Below are positions 1-8,724 of a stretch of 64,000 nucleotides of DNA, one piece after another (positions within the stretch are counted from its first letter, which is position 1; each line of letters starts with the position of its first letter). Under the pieces are notes generated by a model. It was not told the origin of the DNA and ran no database searches. It saw only the letters and a list, made by a program, of their open reading frames with translations. The position numbers and the translations under genes were made by a program. The DNA comes from Mycobacterium sp. KBS0706 (lineage in GTDB: Bacteria; Pseudomonadota; Alphaproteobacteria; DSM-16000; Inquilinaceae), in assembly GCF_005938675.2 (NCBI RefSeq), contig NZ_VCCH02000007.1:62001-126000 (forward strand), written 5' to 3'.

Positions 1-549
1 CAGGCGGGCGGCATCCAGGGTGTGGATCGCCATGTCCAGCAGCAGCACATGCTGCATCTCCTCGCGGAAGCCGCCGAAATGCGGCGCGACGAAGAAGTCG
101 CAATGCACGCCGGTGATGTCGCCGATCAGGCCGCTCGCGGCCGCCCGCTGCAGCCGGCGCACGCCGGGATGATAGCGCCGGTTCTGCACCACCGCATGCA
201 CCCGCCCGGCCGCCTTGGCGGCGACCACCAGCTCGCGCGCGGCGTCCAGGCTGTCAGCCATCGGCTTCTCGCTCAGCACGTGGCAGCCGCGGGCGAGGCC
301 GGCCAACACCACGTCGCGGCGGGCCCCCGGCACGACAACGTCGAACAGGATGTCGGGTTTGAGGCGATCCAGCAGGGCCGGCACGTCGGTGCCGATCTCG
401 GCGCCGGCCAGACCGAACTCCTCGGCGCGGCCACGGGCCCGCCCGGGGTCGAGATCGGCCAGGCCGACCACCTCCAGCCCCTCGATCTGGCGGGCGGCTT
501 CGAGCCAGGCCCGGCTCATGGCGCCGCATCCGGCAAGGACGGCTCGCAC
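1..549 (-). CDS. Gfo/Idh/MocA-family NAD(P)-dependent oxidoreductase, 3' end outside the window
   Basis: The first 183 codons are visible and the gene runs off the left edge. The N-terminus begins with a Rossmann nucleotide-binding stretch (VLAGCGAMSRAW, residues about 4-15). The family EKP motif follows (LSEKPMADS, near residue 90), which normally carries the catalytic lysine next to the nicotinamide. I chose the GTG start at 549 because AGGGAG lies nine bases upstream. The gene is divergent from a LacI regulator with a palindromic operator between them, so it is probably a sugar or polyol dehydrogenase under that regulator's control. The substrate cannot be read from this fragment. Confidence 0.85.
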   Translation of the reverse strand, partial: MRAVLAGCGAMSRAWLEAARQIEGLEVVGLADLDPGRARGRAEEFGLAGAEIGTDVPALLDRLKPDILFDVVVPGARRDVVLAGLARGCHVLSEKPMADSLDAARELVVAAKAAGRVHAVVQNRRYHPGVRRLQRAAASGLIGDITGVHCDFFVAPHFGGFREEMQHVLLLDMAIHTLDAARL

Positions 550-593
550 CTGGTTTCGCTCCCTCGGTTCGGCGGTTTGTACGATTGTGTCGC

Positions 594-607
594 CGTAAAC
601 GTTTACG
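594..607. promoter_or_regulatory. LacI-family operator palindrome
   Basis: CGTAAACGTTTACG is a perfect 14-bp palindrome with a central CG step, the usual form of LacI/GalR operators. It lies 45 bases upstream of the oxidoreductase start and about 95 bases upstream of the lacI-type gene. It can therefore serve both divergent promoters, including autoregulation. Binding by the adjacent regulator is an inference from position and symmetry. Confidence 0.7.
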
Positions 608-700
608 ATATTGATGTCGGGCGCATCCGGCTGTCAATACGGTTCTGGCATTACCGATGCGTTCGGTTGCACTCTGTCGCCGCGGAAGGGAGAAGATCAC

Positions 701-1735
701 TTGGGAATCCGCGAGCTCGCGAAGCATCTGAACATCTCGATCGGGACCGTCTCCCGCGCCCTGAACGGCCGCGGCGACGTCAATCCGGAGACAAGGCGGC
801 GGGTGCTGGAGGCGGCGGCGGCGCTGGGCTATTCGCCGAACCAGTCCGGCCGCAGCCTGCGCCAGGGGTCGACCAATGCGATCGCCTTCATGCTGCAGAC
901 CTATAGCGGGGCCGAGCTGTATGGCGAGCCCTTCTTCATGGGGCTGTTCAGCGGCGTGCAGCAGGCGCTGGGCCGGCACGGGCTGGACCTGATCGTGCTG
1001 CTGAACACCCCGGACGGCGACCATGAGGCGCAGCTGCGCCGGGTGGTGGAGCGGCGCCTGGCCGACGGCATCCTGCTGCCCTGGACAAGGCGGGTCGACC
1101 CGCGGCTCGACTTTCTGCTCGACCGCCGCTTCCCCTTCGCCGCGCTGGGCCGCAGCCTGTCCGGCGGTGAGCATCCCTGGATTGACCTCCACTTCGAGCA
1201 GGCGGCGGATGTCGCGGTCGACCGCTTCGTCGGCTTCGGCCACCGCCGCATCGGCCTGGCCAACAACGGCCACGACCTGATGCACGCCCATATCCTGCTG
1301 GACGGCTATCGCCGGGCCCTGGCGCGGCACGGCATCGGCTTCGACGAATCGCTGGTGCGGACCGAGGAGATGACCGAGGCCGGCGGCTACCGCCTGGCGT
1401 CGGGCCTGCTGGACCAGGGACCGCTGCCGACGGCGCTGCTGGTGGCGAATGAGCGGATGGCGGTCGGCGTCTACCGCCGGCTGAACGAGGCTGGGGTGCG
1501 GCCGGGACGGGACATCGCCATCATCGGCGGCATGATCGACAGCCCGGCCAGCCGCTTCCTGTCGCCGGCGCTGACCTGCTTCCGCCTGTCGCTGCACGAT
1601 CTCGGGGTGAGGCTGGCGGAGGCGCTGCTGGCGACCATGCCCGGCCATGCCGATGCCTATGGCGGCCTGGTCCAGGACCTCTGGCCGCTGGAGCTGGTGC
1701 CGCGGGAGAGCGACCGGGTGCTGCTGGGCGGGTGA
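701..1735 (+). CDS. LacI-family transcriptional regulator
   Basis: A 344-residue regulator with the usual LacI layout. An N-terminal helix-turn-helix and hinge (GIRELAKHLNISIGTVSRAL, residues 2-21) precedes a periplasmic-binding-protein-like ligand domain. I place the start at TTG 701, preceded by AAGGGAGA, because it puts the helix-turn-helix at the extreme N-terminus. The open frame continues further upstream to 611 but would add a non-homologous leader that overlaps the promoter region. The gene probably represses the divergent oxidoreductase (and whatever follows it outside the window) through the palindrome at 594-607. The inducer is unknown, most likely a sugar or polyol. Confidence 0.9.
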   Translation: MGIRELAKHLNISIGTVSRALNGRGDVNPETRRRVLEAAAALGYSPNQSGRSLRQGSTNAIAFMLQTYSGAELYGEPFFMGLFSGVQQALGRHGLDLIVLLNTPDGDHEAQLRRVVERRLADGILLPWTRRVDPRLDFLLDRRFPFAALGRSLSGGEHPWIDLHFEQAADVAVDRFVGFGHRRIGLANNGHDLMHAHILLDGYRRALARHGIGFDESLVRTEEMTEAGGYRLASGLLDQGPLPTALLVANERMAVGVYRRLNEAGVRPGRDIAIIGGMIDSPASRFLSPALTCFRLSLHDLGVRLAEALLATMPGHADAYGGLVQDLWPLELVPRESDRVLLGG

Positions 1736-1838
1736 TCCCGATCGATTAGGTTCCGGTTGACGGGATGGGAATCCCATCCGTACCCTGCTGTGTCATAACA
1801 ATTTCAAGAATAGTTCACAGCCGAGGGGGAAGGCCGTC

Positions 1839-4800
1839 ATGAGCCTGAGCTTCAAGGATGCCGTGTCCCGAGTCGGACAGCAGCGCAGCCCGGCCGCCAC
1901 CCAGCGGTCCGCGAATACGGATCAGTTCAATCTGTCCGTGCAGCGCGCCAAGGACGAGAAGCCCGCCGCGCCCCCTGCGCAGCAGCCGGAGGCGGCGCCG
2001 GTCTATCGCTGGAACAGCGACCCGGCCGGGATCGCCGAGCGCAAGATCGAGCCGGGGGTGTGGCCGTTCCGGATCTATGCGCAGGAAGGCGTCGACCCGA
2101 AGGACAACAAGGCCCTGCACGACCAGCTGGCGGCCACGCCGCAGCTCGACCCGAAGGCCTTCGGCAACCGGCCCGGCGCGCCCGCCGGCATCGATCAGGC
2201 GCTCGAATCCTGCGACAAGGTCTATGTCCTCGATTCGGACCGGCTCGGGCTGCTGAACAACCAGCGGACGGCCCTCGCGACTGCCAGCGACCCGAAGAAG
2301 AGCGAGGCGGACCGGGACAAGGCGAAGGACGACCTGGTCGTCGCCATCGCGCAGGAGGTCGACCAGGCCTCGCTGGGCCAGGGCGTGCCCAGCTTCGGCA
2401 CCGACGCCAACGGCAATGGCAAGCTCGACAGCGGCGAGTTCAGCAAGCTGGTCGCCCCGATCGCCGAGCGCGCGCCGAACGACCCGGTCTTCCTCGACGC
2501 GCTCAACCAGGTCCGCGAGATGAAGGAACGGTCGTGGAAGGCCGACGGGCGGACCACCGACCAGCTCGGCAAGATCGCCGAGGCGGGCGATCGCGGCGAC
2601 TATGCCGCCGTCACGGCCGAGACCAAGCGGCAGCTGGTCGCCCTCGCCGACGGCACGGAAGGGCCGGACGCGGCGAAGATCACCGCCCTCACCAAGCGGG
2701 CGGGCATCTACCAGGCCTATGTCGGCGGGGACGAGAAGAAGTATCTCGCCGCCGTCACCGAAGGGACGAAGCAGGCGATCCAGGAACTGCGGGTCGAGCG
2801 CCCGGTGCGGGAGCTGCAGGCCGCCTGGGGCAAGGGCGGCACCGACGGGGCCAAGGCCTTCCTGGCCAAGCTGCGCGAGACGACGGACACCAAGGACACT
2901 CTGCCGGGCAGCGGCTCGCTGCTGGCCTCCGACCCGCGCGTCCAGGGCATGGTCGACCAGTCGATCGACGCGATCGCCGGCTCGCAGTCCACCGGCGACG
3001 ACCGGCGGGCGCAGATGAAGGCGCTGATCGACCTCGGCGCCTCCTGCCAGACCATCCTCTACAATGACGGGGCCAAGGCCGGCGCCGGCAAGGCCTTCGT
3101 CGACCATGTGGCCGCCCGGATCGTCGACAAGATGAACGGCGATCTGCCCATGGACCACCTCAACCTGCTGCACGAGCAGCAGTTCTTCAGCCTCATGAGC
3201 CGTGAGGACGCGGAGGGGTCGGGCACGTCGCTGTTGACCGCCATCGCCGCGCGGACCGCGACTCTTGGCGCTCAGGAGGTGGCGGATCACGAGAAGAAGG
3301 GCGAGCTCGGCCAGAGCGACTACCTGTCGCAGAACTCGAACGCCCAATGGGCGGTGCGGCGCAGCATCGAGCAGTTCGACGCCGCCGCGACCAAGCAGGA
3401 CGACAAGATCAACAAGCTCTACAACGAGCTGTATCACGGCCTCACCGGCTGGGGCGGGATCAAGGGCGACGACCCGATCCCGGCGTCGGCCCAGCTGGCG
3501 CGGGACATGGAGGCGATCGACAACCTGTCGCCGGAGAACAAGCAGAAGGCGCAGGAGCTCACCAAGGAGGGCGAGAAGAAGCTGCCGCAATGGGAGCGGC
3601 AGGAGAGCATCCAGCTCGCGCTCGACCTCTACAAGCCCGACCTGAAGAAGGTCGACGGCTTCGACAACGACGCGCCGATACCGATGCTCATGGGCACCGG
3701 GATCATGATGACCAAGTCGAAGTCGATGCAGGAGGCGGTGAAGGACCTGCCGGAGCTGCCCAAGACCAAGACCGATCCCTACGCCAACGCCTCGACCTCG
3801 GATCCGGCGACCGCCGGCACGATCTGGGTCCAGCGCGCGACCCGCGCCCTGGCCACCTTCGCCGTGGTCGAGACGATGAAGGGCGGCGTCAAGGACATCA
3901 ACCAGGCCATGGCGGAGAATCGCTACCAAGCGATTCTCCGCGGCGAGGCCACGGCCAGCCGGGCCGAGATCGACGCCCTGCAGAAATACATCAAGGACCC
4001 CAAGACGAACCCCAATAAGGACTTCGCCAAGTTCTTCGACGGGCTGAAGGCAAGCCTGGGGCAGGGGCGGCTGGAGGACATCATCGCCGGGCGGGCGAAG
4101 CCGACCGACGCCGAAAAGCGGCAGATGGCGAGCGCCGACCGGCTGAACATCGGCACCAACGCCATCACCCGCCTCTCCGGCGGCGGCAGCGCCATCCTGT
4201 TCGGCCGCAATCTCGGGGCGCTCGACGGCTCGCCGGCCGATCTCGTCTATTACGTGCCGCACACGATGATGATGCTCAACGCCGCGCAGACGGCGCTGCT
4301 GCCGAACGCCCGGGAGATCCTGACCGGGAAGGATGCGGGCGCGCCGGGCAGCCTGGAGACCCGGCTCAAGGGCGCCCAGGCCCGGGTCGCCGCCAGCGAT
4401 CTCGGCCCGCTGCAGAAGGGGCTCTGGGGCAAGTCCCTCGGCGCGTTGAACGGGCTGCGCGGCGGCGGTGTCGACGTGCTCTATGTCGGGGCCGATCTCA
4501 GCAACGCCGTCATGAACGGCTTCGGCATCATGGGCACGAAGCAGGATTTCGTGAAGACGGCCGGCTACGCCACCGCCACGGTCAGCGACGCGATGTTCGC
4601 CCTCACCGCCAGCGCGACCCTGTCGAACGGGGCGATCGCCGAGACGGCCCTCGGCCGGCTCATCACCGCCCTCGGCCCGCTGAAGATCAGCGGGATCGCC
4701 GCGGTGCTGCAGGTGGCGGGCGCCGGCATCGTCCAGGGCCGGGGCGCCTACAACGCCGCGCACACCTACGACAAGGCGGATGCCGACGCCGTCCAGGTGC

Positions 4801-5417
4801 TGTACGGCGTCAAGGACCGGAAGGTGGCGGAGGTGCTGGCGGACCACAACGACCTGCTGGACGAAGGCCTGCTGGGGATCCTGCAGACGGTCTTCCCGGG
4901 CGACGAGCACCTGATGGGCGGCGACGAGCTGACCCGGAGCTCCGGCAACGTCCTGACCGGCACCTACAGCGAGCTCGACTACACGCGGGCGCGCCTCGGC
5001 CGGCTGTTCAACAGCTGGTCGCCGGAGCAGGCGGAGGAGGTGGCCAAGACCGTCAAGGACATGACGGCCAAGGACGGCAAGCTGTCCGAAACCCAGGACG
5101 ATCTGAAATATCTCCAGCTGCCGCCCGATCCGACCAAGGCCGATCTCTCGAAATATCCGGGCGTCCGCTACAACAGCGACACGAAACGCTACGAGGATTC
5201 GGCGACCAAGATGCACTGGGAGGGCGATCGCTGGTGGGCGCCGCCGAAGAAGGTCACCGAACCGGTCGGCCTCGGCTCTGTGCCGAGCCAGGATCCGCTC
5301 TGGTACGATCCCGGGCAGCAGACGCTGATGCATGAGAACGGCTTCGCCTTGCAGGTGAAGCCGAACAGCCAGGAGGGGCTCAAGGCCTGGCTCAAGGGCA
5401 AGGGCTATCTCGACTAG
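1839..5417 (+). CDS. Very large uncharacterised protein with one EF-hand calcium loop
   Basis: This 1192-residue protein is not one I recognise. The start is ATG 1839 behind GAGGGGGA. No signal peptide is evident: the N-terminus is polar, with a low-complexity Pro/Ala/Gln stretch at residues 40-55. Residues 189-200 (DANGNGKLDSGE) form a canonical 12-residue EF-hand loop with acidic or polar ligands at positions 1, 3, 5, 9 and 12. Most of the rest is charged and helical. A Gly/Ala-rich hydrophobic or amphipathic region spans about residues 885-985. The C-terminus carries short Trp-rich sequence (HWEGDRWWAPP). Size, lack of a signal and a hydrophobic late segment resemble secreted effectors or translocators of contact-dependent systems, but no secretion genes are nearby. 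It stands alone and overlaps the convergent downstream gene by four bases. Confidence 0.75.
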   Translation: MSLSFKDAVSRVGQQRSPAATQRSANTDQFNLSVQRAKDEKPAAPPAQQPEAAPVYRWNSDPAGIAERKIEPGVWPFRIYAQEGVDPKDNKALHDQLAATPQLDPKAFGNRPGAPAGIDQALESCDKVYVLDSDRLGLLNNQRTALATASDPKKSEADRDKAKDDLVVAIAQEVDQASLGQGVPSFGTDANGNGKLDSGEFSKLVAPIAERAPNDPVFLDALNQVREMKERSWKADGRTTDQLGKIAEAGDRGDYAAVTAETKRQLVALADGTEGPDAAKITALTKRAGIYQAYVGGDEKKYLAAVTEGTKQAIQELRVERPVRELQAAWGKGGTDGAKAFLAKLRETTDTKDTLPGSGSLLASDPRVQGMVDQSIDAIAGSQSTGDDRRAQMKALIDLGASCQTILYNDGAKAGAGKAFVDHVAARIVDKMNGDLPMDHLNLLHEQQFFSLMSREDAEGSGTSLLTAIAARTATLGAQEVADHEKKGELGQSDYLSQNSNAQWAVRRSIEQFDAAATKQDDKINKLYNELYHGLTGWGGIKGDDPIPASAQLARDMEAIDNLSPENKQKAQELTKEGEKKLPQWERQESIQLALDLYKPDLKKVDGFDNDAPIPMLMGTGIMMTKSKSMQEAVKDLPELPKTKTDPYANASTSDPATAGTIWVQRATRALATFAVVETMKGGVKDINQAMAENRYQAILRGEATASRAEIDALQKYIKDPKTNPNKDFAKFFDGLKASLGQGRLEDIIAGRAKPTDAEKRQMASADRLNIGTNAITRLSGGGSAILFGRNLGALDGSPADLVYYVPHTMMMLNAAQTALLPNAREILTGKDAGAPGSLETRLKGAQARVAASDLGPLQKGLWGKSLGALNGLRGGGVDVLYVGADLSNAVMNGFGIMGTKQDFVKTAGYATATVSDAMFALTASATLSNGAIAETALGRLITALGPLKISGIAAVLQVAGAGIVQGRGAYNAAHTYDKADADAVQVLYGVKDRKVAEVLADHNDLLDEGLLGILQTVFPGDEHLMGGDELTRSSGNVLTGTYSELDYTRARLGRLFNSWSPEQAEEVAKTVKDMTAKDGKLSETQDDLKYLQLPPDPTKADLSKYPGVRYNSDTKRYEDSATKMHWEGDRWWAPPKKVTEPVGLGSVPSQDPLWYDPGQQTLMHENGFALQVKPNSQEGLKAWLKGKGYLD

Positions 5418-6844
5418 GCCGGGGTGACGCCGGGGGAGACCTTTTCGGCATCACTGATCTCGCCGTCATTGCGAGGAGGCGAAGCCGACGAAGCAATCCA
5501 AGGGCCGATTCGCACTGGCCCCTGGATTGCTTCGCTGCGCTCGCAATGACAGTGTTGAGAATTCTGAGAGTAGCCGGAGAGACGGCGGCCAGCCCTACTC
5601 TGCGGCAGCCCGCCCATCGACCCGACCGCCGCGGCGAAGCTGGCCAGGCTGGCGGTGCGCAGCGGCGCGAAGGGCTTCTCGGCCGCGCGGCACAGGCGCT
5701 TCACCTGGCCCGCCGCGTGGTGGCTGACACAGTCGACCGGGAAGAAGGCGATATCGGCCTGGCTGACCAGGCCCGGCAGCAGCGTCGGGCTATCCTCGAC
5801 GCCGCCGTCATGGCTCAGCAGCACGCCGCCGAAGCGCGCGGCCAGGGCCCGCAGCTGCTCGACCTGCTTCGGCCGGCCGCCGACATAGAGCAGCGTCCGC
5901 CCCTGCAGCTCCGGCGCCGGCCCGGACGCCTCGGCGGGCTCCGCCGCCGGCTGGTCCAGCGCCGCCTCCAGCGCGGCGATCTCGCCCTGCAGCGCCGCGG
6001 CCTGGCCCTCCGCCTGCTCCACCCGGCCGGTCAGCCGGGCGACAGCCTCGTCCTGCGCCGCCAGCCGTTCAGCCAGCAGGGCTGACCGCGCTTGCTCGTC
6101 GGCCAGGCGCCGGCGCAGCGCCTCATTCTCCACCGGGGCAGGCGTCGGCGCCGCGGCTTGGCGTCCCGCCGCCTGCTCCAGCGCCGCCACCCGCCGGGCC
6201 AGGGCCTCGCGCTCCGTGCCGATCTGCTGCAGCCGCTCCTCCTGCCGCGCGATCCTGTCGTCGCGGGCGCCGAGCTCCTGCTCCAGATGGCGCAGCCGGG
6301 CGATGTCGGCGCGGTTCGACATGCCGACGAGATGCGACAGCATGTGCACCTCGCCATAGACCTCCTGCACCAGCGGCCCGTCGGTGGCCGGGTGGCTCAG
6401 CACCGCCCAATAGGCGCCGGGGATGTCGCCGCGTTCCAGCGCCTCCTGCCACAGCGCCCGCACCTCCGCCGCCGTCCTGGCCTTGGCGAAGCGCCTGATC
6501 GCGGTCTCGTGCCGCTTGTCGAGCAGCTTGTTCAGCAGCTTGCCGGCGACCTCCTTCTGCCCGGCGGCCCGCACCGCGCGGCCGTGCAGCGCGTGCTCGG
6601 AGGCGGTGCGCGCATCCGGGTCGTTCAGCTTGGCGAAGAGCTGCCGCAGATCCGCGGTCGACAGGCAGGTGCCGACCACCGAGCAGTGCAGGTTCGGCGA
6701 CAGCTCCCAGATCCGGTCGCGGCCCCTGGCCGGAAGGACGAGGTCGTCCGGACTGATCGTCGATGGACGCGGGATGACCGCCGAGGAGGGCACCGGCATT
6801 GCGGCTGTTCGAAACAGAGGCACGGAAACCGGCAGGGTTGGCAT
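5414..6844 (-). CDS. DUF2325 domain protein with coiled coil and repeat-encoded tail
   Basis: A 476-residue protein. The N-terminal part has a Cys-containing HCSVVGTCLS motif (about residues 53-62). A long Glu/Arg/Ala coiled coil follows at about residues 180-300. A DUF2325 domain (TLLYVGGRPKQVEQLRALAA, then LLSHDGG and FFPVDCVSHHAAGQVKRLC) ends near residue 415. Function of the family is not established to my knowledge; the domain looks like a small Rossmann-like fold with conserved Cys/His. Residues about 432-461 are translated from an intergenic palindromic repeat (HCHCERSEAIQ and WIASSASPPRNDGE), so the native protein probably once ended near residue 420. The 3' end overlaps the convergent EF-hand gene by four bases. 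Confidence 0.85.
   Translation of the reverse strand: MPTLPVSVPLFRTAAMPVPSSAVIPRPSTISPDDLVLPARGRDRIWELSPNLHCSVVGTCLSTADLRQLFAKLNDPDARTASEHALHGRAVRAAGQKEVAGKLLNKLLDKRHETAIRRFAKARTAAEVRALWQEALERGDIPGAYWAVLSHPATDGPLVQEVYGEVHMLSHLVGMSNRADIARLRHLEQELGARDDRIARQEERLQQIGTEREALARRVAALEQAAGRQAAAPTPAPVENEALRRRLADEQARSALLAERLAAQDEAVARLTGRVEQAEGQAAALQGEIAALEAALDQPAAEPAEASGPAPELQGRTLLYVGGRPKQVEQLRALAARFGGVLLSHDGGVEDSPTLLPGLVSQADIAFFPVDCVSHHAAGQVKRLCRAAEKPFAPLRTASLASFAAAVGSMGGLPQSRAGRRLSGYSQNSQHCHCERSEAIQGPVRIGPWIASSASPPRNDGEISDAEKVSPGVTPA
5465..5550. repeat. Palindromic repeat element, GTCATTGCGAG family
   Basis: The outer arms GTCATTGCGAG (5465-5475) and CTCGCAATGAC (5540-5550) are perfect inverted copies. 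Inner arms around GAAGCAATCCA and TGGATTGCTTC extend the dyad. This is the widespread short repeat whose translation gives CERSEAIQ-type peptides. Here it lies inside the 3' end of the DUF2325 gene and is translated. Confidence 0.85.
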
Positions 6845-6858
6845 GCCCGGACTCCCAT

Positions 6859-6933
6859 CGATATATCCAGTTGAATATCACGATGGGCCGCGGTCAAGAG
6901 ATCGTCAACGTTGTATTAGAGTGGATATATCGA
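6859..6933. promoter_or_regulatory. Paired 12-bp inverted repeats upstream of the DUF2325 gene
   Basis: TCGATATATCCA (6859-6870) and TGGATATATCGA (6922-6933) are perfect inverted copies with 51 bases between them. They sit in the only A+T-rich stretch of this area, directly upstream of the DUF2325 start at 6844. Each contains the 8-bp palindrome GATATATC. Two operator half-sites that could be bridged by a looping regulator is my inference. The remainder up to 7013 shows nothing recognisable. Confidence 0.5.
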
Positions 6934-7013
6934 CTTCCTGCCCAGACGGGCACACGGGCACACGGGCCGCGGCGCGCCGGCGGTGGGGCCGGCGCGCCGC
7001 GGTCGTCAGGCGA

Positions 7014-7199
7014 TCATCGGCCGGGCCGTTTCGCCGGCGGGCTCTGGCTGGGCGGTGTCGGCTCCGGCCCGGACCCGAGCGGGGCCACCGGTGTCGGGGC
7101 GTAGCGAGACTCGCCCAGCGTGCCGCAAGCGGCGGCGAAGCTGCCCGCGGCGCCGAGCATGGCGCCGGCGGCGAAGCGGCGGAGGAACGACAGGCTCAT
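7014..7199 (-). CDS. Small putative lipoprotein
   Basis: A 61-residue protein. It has a short basic N-terminus, a hydrophobic segment, and a lipobox-like SFAAAC ending at Cys25, then a Pro/Ser-rich tail. The start is ATG 7199, because GGAGG stands five bases before it. An upstream in-frame ATG at 7211 has no such site. It lies 14 bases after the exported hydrolase gene, in the same direction, so it is likely the last gene of that unit. Lipidation is predicted from the lipobox only, and the function is unknown. Confidence 0.6.
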   Translation of the reverse strand: MSLSFLRRFAAGAMLGAAGSFAAACGTLGESRYAPTPVAPLGSGPEPTPPSQSPPAKRPGR

Positions 7200-7213
7200 C
7201 TGAGCCTCCATGG

Positions 7214-8257
7214 CTAGAGTTTGGCGACGTCGAGCACCGCTTGGGCGAAGGCCTGCGGGGCCTCCTGCGGCAGGTTGTGGCCGATGCCGCCGGTGATGGT
7301 GCGGTGCTCGTACTTGCCCGAGAACTTGCCGCGATAGGCCGACGGCTCCGGGTGCGGCGCGCCGTTGGCGTCGCCTTCCATGGTGATCGTCGGCACGGAG
7401 ATCACCGGGCCCTGGGCCAGCTTCTGCTCGATCTCGTCGTAGCGCTTCTCGCCCTCGGCCAGGCCGATGCGCCAGCGGTAGTTGTGGATCACGATGTCGA
7501 CATGGTCGGGGTTGTCGAAGGCCGTGGCGCTGCGGTCGAAGGTGGCGTCGTCGAAATGCCATTGCGGCGAGGCCAGCTGCCAGATCAGCTTGTTGAAGTC
7601 GTCCCGGTTCTGGGTGTAGCCCTCGCGGCCGCGCTCGGTGGCGAAGTAGAACTGGTACCACCACTGCAGCTCGGCCTTCGGCGGCAGCGGCTTCTTGCCG
7701 GCGGCGACGCTGCCGATCAGGTAGCCGCTGACAGAGACCAGGGCCTGGCAGCGCTCGGGCCACAGCGCCGCGACGATGTCGGCGGTGCGTGCGCCCCAGT
7801 CGAAGCCGCCGATGATCGCCGTCTTGATCTTCAGCGCATCCATCAGGGCGATGGTGTCGACCGCCAGGGCCGCCGGCTCGCCGTTGCGGACCGTGCGCTC
7901 CGACCGGATCCGGGTGGTGCCGTAGCCGCGCAGATACGGGATGATCACCCGGTAGCCGGCCGCCGCCAGCAGGGGCGCGACGTCGACGAAGGCGTAGATG
8001 TCGTAGGGCCAGCCATGCAGCAGCAGGACCACCGGACCGTCGGCCGGGCCGGCCTCGGCATAGCCGACATTGAGGTCGCCGGCGTCGACCTGCTTCAGCG
8101 GGCCGAAGCCGGCGCCGGAAGAAGCGACGGGCTTGGCCGCCAGAACATTGGCCTGAGCGGCCTCCGCGGTCCCGATCGAGACGAACGGGGCGGCGGCCAG
8201 GGCCATCAGCGCAGTGCCGAACAGGCGGCGGCGCGGGAGATCGATATCGTCGGGCAT
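7214..8257 (-). CDS. Exported alpha/beta hydrolase (epoxide hydrolase/haloalkane dehalogenase type)
   Basis: A 347-residue enzyme with a twin-arginine-like signal (LPRRRLFGTAL then a hydrophobic stretch and an AEA-A cleavage region near residue 33). The alpha/beta-hydrolase fold is shown by the oxyanion motif HGWP (81-84). The nucleophile elbow GFDWG places Asp153 as nucleophile, and His327 (GIGHNLP) completes the dyad. An Asp nucleophile is typical of epoxide hydrolases and dehalogenases rather than esterases. The gene follows an AraC regulator and an ohr gene in the same direction. Substrate is unknown, and the exported location suggests detoxification of xenobiotic or oxidised compounds in the periplasm. 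Confidence 0.85.
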   Translation of the reverse strand: MPDDIDLPRRRLFGTALMALAAAPFVSIGTAEAAQANVLAAKPVASSGAGFGPLKQVDAGDLNVGYAEAGPADGPVVLLLHGWPYDIYAFVDVAPLLAAAGYRVIIPYLRGYGTTRIRSERTVRNGEPAALAVDTIALMDALKIKTAIIGGFDWGARTADIVAALWPERCQALVSVSGYLIGSVAAGKKPLPPKAELQWWYQFYFATERGREGYTQNRDDFNKLIWQLASPQWHFDDATFDRSATAFDNPDHVDIVIHNYRWRIGLAEGEKRYDEIEQKLAQGPVISVPTITMEGDANGAPHPEPSAYRGKFSGKYEHRTITGGIGHNLPQEAPQAFAQAVLDVAKL

Positions 8258-8290
8258 GCGAGGCTTCCTTCGGGGGCCGGCAGGGGCGGC

Positions 8291-8710
8291 TCAGATCACG
8301 GTCAAGGTAACGTCGATATTGCCGCGGGTGGCTTTGGAATACGGGCAGAGCTGATGCGCGGCCTCGACCACCTGCCGGGCGACCTCTCGGTCCAGGCCGG
8401 GCAGGCTGATGGTCAGCCGGGCCTGCAGGAAGAAGGCGCCGTCGGTGGTGCCCAGGTCGACCTCGGCGTCGACCGCGCGGTCGGCCGGCAGGGTGACCTT
8501 CATCTCGCTGGCGGCGCGGCCCATGGCGCCGATGAAGCAGGCCGACCAGCCGGCGGCGAACAGCTGCTCCGGATTGGTGCCGGTGCCCGGGCCGCCGGGG
8601 GGCGACAGCTTGATGTCCAGCCGGCCGTCCGCGCTGCGGGCCATGCCGTCGCGGCCGCCGGTGGTGTGGGTCTTGCCGGTGTACAGGACCTTGTCGATCT
8701 TGGTCATCAT
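8291..8710 (-). CDS. ohr: Organic hydroperoxide resistance protein (Ohr/OsmC family)
   Basis: A 139-residue thiol peroxidase of the Ohr subfamily, which reduces organic hydroperoxides in the cytoplasm. The two redox-active cysteines are visible: Cys58 in WSACF and Cys122 in CPYSKAT. Family landmarks THTTGGRDG and TNPEQLFAAGW are present. Length matches the family. GGAG precedes the start. The upstream AraC gene ends 14 bases away and an exported hydrolase follows, so the genes probably form one unit. A second ohr lies at 15.9 kb. No MarR-type ohrR is adjacent; the AraC protein may take that role. Confidence 0.93.
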   Translation of the reverse strand: MMTKIDKVLYTGKTHTTGGRDGMARSADGRLDIKLSPPGGPGTGTNPEQLFAAGWSACFIGAMGRAASEMKVTLPADRAVDAEVDLGTTDGAFFLQARLTISLPGLDREVARQVVEAAHQLCPYSKATRGNIDVTLTVI

Positions 8711-8724
8711 GGTCTCCAGGGTGT

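Noticed and set aside
1815..5333. Very long open frame antisense to the EF-hand protein
   Set aside because: It is Arg/Leu/Gly/Val-rich and repetitive, as expected for a frame opposite a high-G+C gene, and has no motifs. Similar long antisense frames occur opposite the genes at 10.9, 40.8 and 54.9 kb.
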